From positions 23,630,682 through 23,694,681 of the forward strand of contig CM052360.1 in NCBI GenBank assembly GCA_028551475.1: a DNA stretch of 64,000 nucleotides. The letters are read 5' to 3'. The number at the start of each line of letters is the position of its first letter. The stretch's first letter is position 1. This document shows, piece by piece, positions 59,831 to 64,000 of the stretch. This stretch comes from Casuarina equisetifolia. Lineage: Eukaryota > Streptophyta > Magnoliopsida > Fagales > Casuarinaceae. A program made the translations under genes and the position numbers. A model generated the notes under the pieces. The model made no database searches and was not told the DNA's origin. It saw nothing but the letters and a program-made list of their open reading frames with translations.

Positions 59831-60864
59831 CAGACAGATAAGTGGTTGTATCCCGAATTACCGTGCACATCCCATGCTTCATGAATACAAAAAATCAAAA
59901 GGCTTGCGCAAAAACAAGATAAAAGAAGTTTATTTATAGAGAAGAAAAGAAAGGTGACCAAGTAATAGCATGTCAATCGTTGACAAGTAATGGCTTGTTA
60001 ATCGTTGCAGCATACAAAAAGATAATAATAATAATAATGCTAATAAAAAACATTTTGGTAATTTTAGATTTTCTTTTTCTCTTTTTGTCATGAAACAATA
60101 AGTAATTTTGCTTTAAACTTTGCTTGTTTTCTCAAGTGTAACAACTAGAATCAGGACAGTTTGTAAGGGCATGAAAAATCATGCCTAGTTACTGAAATCA
60201 TGCCCAATTATTGATATTGGCATTTTAATTCAAACCAATGCATTTGTATTGGATTTGCATATGTGAGTTGAGTAGATACATTATAATATTAAAAAAATAA
60301 AATTCAAGACCTTAATTATATTGGTTCAAAATTATTACTCTCATCGAAAATATGTGGTAAAGATAAATTATTGGTGAGACCCTTATATAACAGAAAAAAG
60401 ATGATGAAAGTAGCTAGAGGTAGCTGGATAGAACAAGAAGAGCAAGTGAAGATGCGTGGAACATTGTCAACAAAATACAGAAAGAATAAAAAAAAAATTT
60501 AAAAAGTGAACAACTCCCCGAACAAATGTAAAACAAACAAGCGAAGAACTGAACAAGGAGAAAGAAAATATAGAGAAGGAAAATCTGAAGCTGTACTTCA
60601 AAATAACATAAAAACACTGTTTGGTAGGAGGGAAAAAAAAAAATCTGCCACACAACTAAACGTTCACAAGCCACATCTTTATACACAAAAACAGCAGTAA
60701 TGAACTAAAGGCAACTTGCACAACCCATCGGCATCTCAAAACCGTAAAATATTTTTCAAAGAAAGATATGACAACATATATTGATTGAAAGGGTCTATTG
60801 GAAGAATTTCTATTGTTCATCTAATACTTGAGAGATACTGAAATATCAGTGGGCCCTGCAGAAT
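59831..60864. other. Block W, right part, then unassigned spacer
   Basis: 59831-60440 matches 31911-32470. 60450-60864 shows nothing recognisable apart from a plausible 3' UTR for the minus-strand exon ending at 60865. Confidence 0.45.
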
Positions 60865-61297
60865 TTAATCATCCATATGATCAGGGCGATGAGATGAACC
60901 AACGGATTCGGACATTGAACTACACCTCATTCCCAGGTTGAGCAACACGTCCTTCCCGGGTTGAGCGACAGCATCTACGAGAAATTTATCTTGAAGATTC
61001 CATGCATGCAAGAGTTGACTATTCACATAGCCAAGAGACTGTTCAGCTTGCTCAACATATAAACAGAGGTCCAAATCCATATCCTGGGGATTCATCAAGC
61101 CAGTGTTGTATTCTTGAGCTGGTTGAAGCACTGGAGAGATCGGCTCTGTTTTGATGTGGAAAGGTTGATGGAAAGCCTGCTGAACTCCAGATTACAAACC
61201 GAAAACCTGCTCAAAACCCACTGTTGGAATAGAGTTCGGCTGATGCTGCTCCTCGACCACTGGTTGACGTGAAGATTTCCCTACTTCGAAAACCCCT
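60865..61297 (-). pseudogene. C-terminal exon of an unidentified gene, cut by the copia element
   Basis: On the minus strand the stretch reads QQGVFEVGKSSRQPVVEEQ, a further Gln/Pro-rich part ending EQVFGL, one in-frame TAA, then a second open part with FHIKTEPISP, MNPQDMDLDLCLYVEQAEQ and the C-terminal end SSHRPDHMDD. Gln/Pro/acidic composition is like a transcription-factor or coactivator tail, but I do not recognise the family. The 5' side is interrupted exactly at 61298 by the LTR, with CCCCT as the probable left target duplication (61293-61297). The TAA could be a true lesion or lie in unspliced sequence. Confidence 0.5.
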
Positions 61298-61529
61298 TGT
61301 TGGAATAAGTGCAGGAAAAGTGAGAATCCATGCGGAAGCAATGGAAAATCCAACAAACAGGTGAAGCAACTGATCTGGTGAGAGATGGATTGTGTGCCCG
61401 TAGGCTTGAAAGAGAGAACTCTATTAACAATTGCTTAAAAAATACAAGTAATGGTTTTCTACATTTATACAAGTTAACCGTGGGCCTACACACTTTCTAG
61501 TCTAAGGCCCAGTGGTGCATTCAATAACA
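61298..61529 (-). repeat. 3' LTR of the copia element (232 bp)
   Basis: Minus-strand start TGTTATTGAATGC directly after the polypurine tract, end TTATTCCAACA. TG/CA termini. A TATA-like TATAAATGTAG lies on the minus strand near 61470. The left target duplication would be CCCCT; the right copy is outside the window. Confidence 0.8.
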
Positions 61530-61536
61530 CTCCCCC

Positions 61537-64000
61537 TCAAGTTAGAGTATTTGAACTATACATATCAAATACTTCAAGTTTGGATAGCAAGTACTGATGC
61601 GGACCACTGGACAATGCCTTAGTAAATAAATCTGTCGGTTGTTCCTTTGTATTTACATATTGAGTGCGGATAATCCCTCTTTGTAATTTTTCTCTGACAA
61701 AATGGCAATCCACCTCAATGTGCTTCGTTCTTTGATGAAAGATTGGATTGGCAGCTATGTGACGAGTTGCCTCATTATCACAATAAAATGGAACTGGAAG
61801 CGGTACACAAACTCCAAGATCCTTGAATAAGCCAAGTAGCCAAATTATCTCACAAACTGTATGCACCATGGCTCTATACTCTGATTCAGCTGAGGATAGT
61901 GAAACGGTTGCTTGTTTCTTGGTCAACCAAGATATTAGAGAATTCCGTAGTTTGATACAATATCCAGTGACACATCGACGTGACATGGGACAAGTTGCAT
62001 AATCAGAGTCACAATATGCATGAAGCTCCAAACTAGATGATGATGATAGAAACAATCCAAGGCCTGGAGATTCCTTGATATATTTGAGAACCCTCATGGC
62101 AGCATCCATATGTGAACGCTTAGGTGAGTGGCCAAACTGGCTGAGGTGCTGAACAATAAAGTTGAGATCTGGTCTTGTATTGGTTAGATAATGTAATCTA
62201 CCAATCAATCTTCGAAAAGACAAGCTGTTTTCTAAAAGTGGGTCATCTCGTTGATGAGGATCCCCTTCATCATAATCTAAGGTGGTCAATTTCAAATTTT
62301 GTTCCATGGGAGTGGCTACAAGTCTGGAACCAGCAAGACCTGCCTCAGAAAGTAATTCCAAGGCATATTTCCGTTGACTAAGGAAAATACCTTTTGATGA
62401 CCGTGCAATCTCGATTCCAAGAAAATATTTGCATTGACCTAAATCTTTCATATGGAATCTCATATGCAAATATTGTTTCAAATCACGAATGGCTGTCAAA
62501 TCATTCCCAGTAATGAGAATGTCATCCACATAGATAAGGAGAATGAGCAAAGTACCTCTCTGTCGACACATGAACAATGAGTAATCGTGTCGAGAGGGTT
62601 GAAAACCAACGGAGATGAGTGCCTTTGTAAACTTAGCATACCACTGGCGCGATGCTTGTTTCAAACCATATAATGACTTCCTCAAGCGGCAGACTGAGTG
62701 CTCCCCCTGACTACTGAAACCAGGTGGTAAGTGCATATAGACCTCTTCTTGTAAATCCCTATGCAAAAAGGCATTCTGTATATCTAACTGGTGAAGAGAC
62801 CAACATCGCACTGCTGCAATACTAATGACAGATCTAACAGTTACCATCTTAACAACAGGAGAAAAAGTGTCATGATAATCAATACCTTCTCTTTGAGTGA
62901 AGCCTTTCGCCACTAATCGGGCCTTATACCTCTCTATCGTCCCATCGGCAAGGTATTTTACCTTATACACCCATTTACATCCAACTGGCTTACGACCAGG
63001 TGGAAGTGGAACAATGTCCCATGTATGATTGGCCTGTAGAGCGGCAAGCTCTCTATCCATGGCCTTAACCCAATGTATGTCCTGAAGGGCTTGATGGTAT
63101 GTCTCTGGTTCAGAGATGGTTGATATGGAGGCTATGAAACGTTTATGATGTGGAGCAAAAAAGTCGAGAGAGACATGCTGTGATATGGGATATAGGACAT
63201 TGTTTTTAGAAGAGGTAAGGGAATTACATAGATAATCTGCAGTCCAAATGGGAGGTCGTGTGGATCTTGTAGATCGCCGAATGGGAGGATCAACTGCGGA
63301 GGGGTCAGTTATAGGTGGTGTATCATCTAAAGGAATACGTTGAGAACCCTCAAGTGTAACTTGAGGTGGAACATCTGCAAGTGGTGTAGATGTATCTGTA
63401 ACTCGAGGTGGAACATCTACAAGTGGTGTAGATGTATCTAGGGTCTCTGATGGTCTGTTTGGAAATGCTACTAAAGGAGGTCCCGGAGGAGATGAAGTTG
63501 CATGACCATCCAACTATGGTGATTCTGCATCAGGGGAAAGCTGATCTGAGGAATGCTCTGACGTCCGACTCGGTGAAAAAGGAAATTCATATTCATAAAA
63601 GACAACATCTCGACTAACAAATAATTTTCTTGTTTCAGGATCATAAACACGGTAACCCTTCTGCAATGAAGGATATCCCATGAAGATGCATGGAACGGCT
63701 CGAGGGGCAAACTTGTCCCTCGGACGTAAGATGGTGGCGTAGCATCTACAACCAAAAACTCTAAGATGGTCTAAAGAAGGTACCTTACCATAAAGAACCT
63801 CACATGGAGACCGATGACCTAACGATGTGCTAGGTAATCGGTTGATAAGATACCCAGTAGTCAAGATACATTCCCCCCAAAAATAGGAAGGAATGTGTGC
63901 CTGAAACATCAACGCTCGAACAACCTCAAGCAGGTGACGATGTTTGCATTCCACTACTCCATTTTGTTGGGGAGTGTAAACGCAAGAGGATTCATGAAGT
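61537..64000 (-). pseudogene. Copia polyprotein (integrase - RT - RNase H), one in-frame stop
   Basis: Open on the minus strand from the window edge except for a single TAG at 63516-63514. Upstream part: integrase end ([14 protein letters not shown]; the usual Arg after VVE is Cys; then [20 protein letters not shown] and RVFGCRCYA). Downstream 658 codons: Pro/Thr-rich linker, RVT_2 reverse transcriptase (WVYKVKYLADGTIERYKARL, LDIQNAFLH, catalytic YVDD at residues 328-331 of this part), then RNase H (YCDSDYATC, SSAESEYRA, FYCDNEATRHIAANP) and the tail with the stop at 61537. FLHRDL replaces the usual FLHGxL. With one stop and few odd residues it is a fairly young copy, but probably not autonomous unless the stop is suppressed. 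Confidence 0.88.

Larger units (their letters stand above)
61298..64000 (-). mobile_element. Ty1/copia LTR retrotransposon, 3' portion (runs off the window)
   Basis: The order on the minus strand is integrase, reverse transcriptase, RNase H, polypurine tract, LTR. This is the copia order, so the visible part is the 3' half; the 5' LTR and gag lie beyond 64000. The polypurine tract (minus TTGAGGGGGAG, at about 61530-61540) abuts the LTR. The element sits inside an exon of another gene. Confidence 0.93.

Noticed and set aside
1-64000. tRNA, rRNA or microRNA genes
   Set aside because: No cloverleaf, rRNA core or convincing long hairpin was recognised by eye; a covariance-model search would be needed to exclude them.

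Overview
This is a nuclear genome window from a seed plant, most likely a woody eudicot. Grapevine would fit the protein style and the LTR elements I recognise, but nothing here proves the species. The evidence is spliced GT-AG genes, A+T-rich intergenic DNA, LTR-retrotransposon remnants, and a tandem cluster of LRK10L-type receptor-like kinases (the Lr10 'rust resistance kinase' class, with a GUB_WAK_bind / WAK_assoc ectodomain and a non-RD kinase with HFD in the catalytic loop).

The window is organised around a repeated three-gene unit: an LRK10L on the minus strand, a second and different LRK10L on the plus strand starting head-to-head with it, and downstream and convergent a PTEN2-like phosphoinositide/protein phosphatase on the minus strand. 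Four copies can be traced. (1) 0.8-10 kb: decayed minus kinase, intact plus receptor (2541-5530), PTEN pseudogene (6403-10001). (2) 10.4-21.1 kb: minus ectodomain remnant, plus receptor broken by a frameshift, stops and a solo LTR (15767-19460), PTEN 3' fragment. (3) 40.0-45.3 kb: heavily decayed minus and plus receptors and a PTEN remnant whose catalytic Cys is Trp. (4) 50.1-58.7 kb: two intact receptors, minus 50125-52518 (599 aa) and plus 53274-56250 (632 aa), sharing a 755-bp divergent promoter region, then a PTEN 3' fragment. More scraps lie at 21.9-22.4, 25.6, 26.8 and 46.1-46.6 kb.

Three receptor genes therefore appear intact. All use one architecture: exon 1 encodes signal peptide plus ectodomain, one or two micro-exons of 18-30 nt encode the juxtamembrane/membrane linker, and a long last exon encodes the membrane segment and kinase. 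All introns are phase 1, and the summed exon lengths are exact multiples of three.

Between the units (22-40 kb and 46-50 kb) is a mosaic of duplicated non-coding segments, short tandem duplications, two GC-rich islands, captured exon fragments of other genes and a probable solo LTR (32860-34111). At 12.84-14.5 kb a promoter-type sequence present once elsewhere in the window has been amplified to about 30 units. The right end (61298 to the window edge) is the 3' part of a Ty1/copia element on the minus strand, inserted into an exon of an unrelated gene whose C-terminus remains at 60865-61297.

The biological picture is a birth-and-death cluster of cell-surface immune-type receptors in which the divergent pair at 50-56 kb is the best candidate for a co-expressed receptor couple. 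The accompanying PTEN copies are dead passengers.
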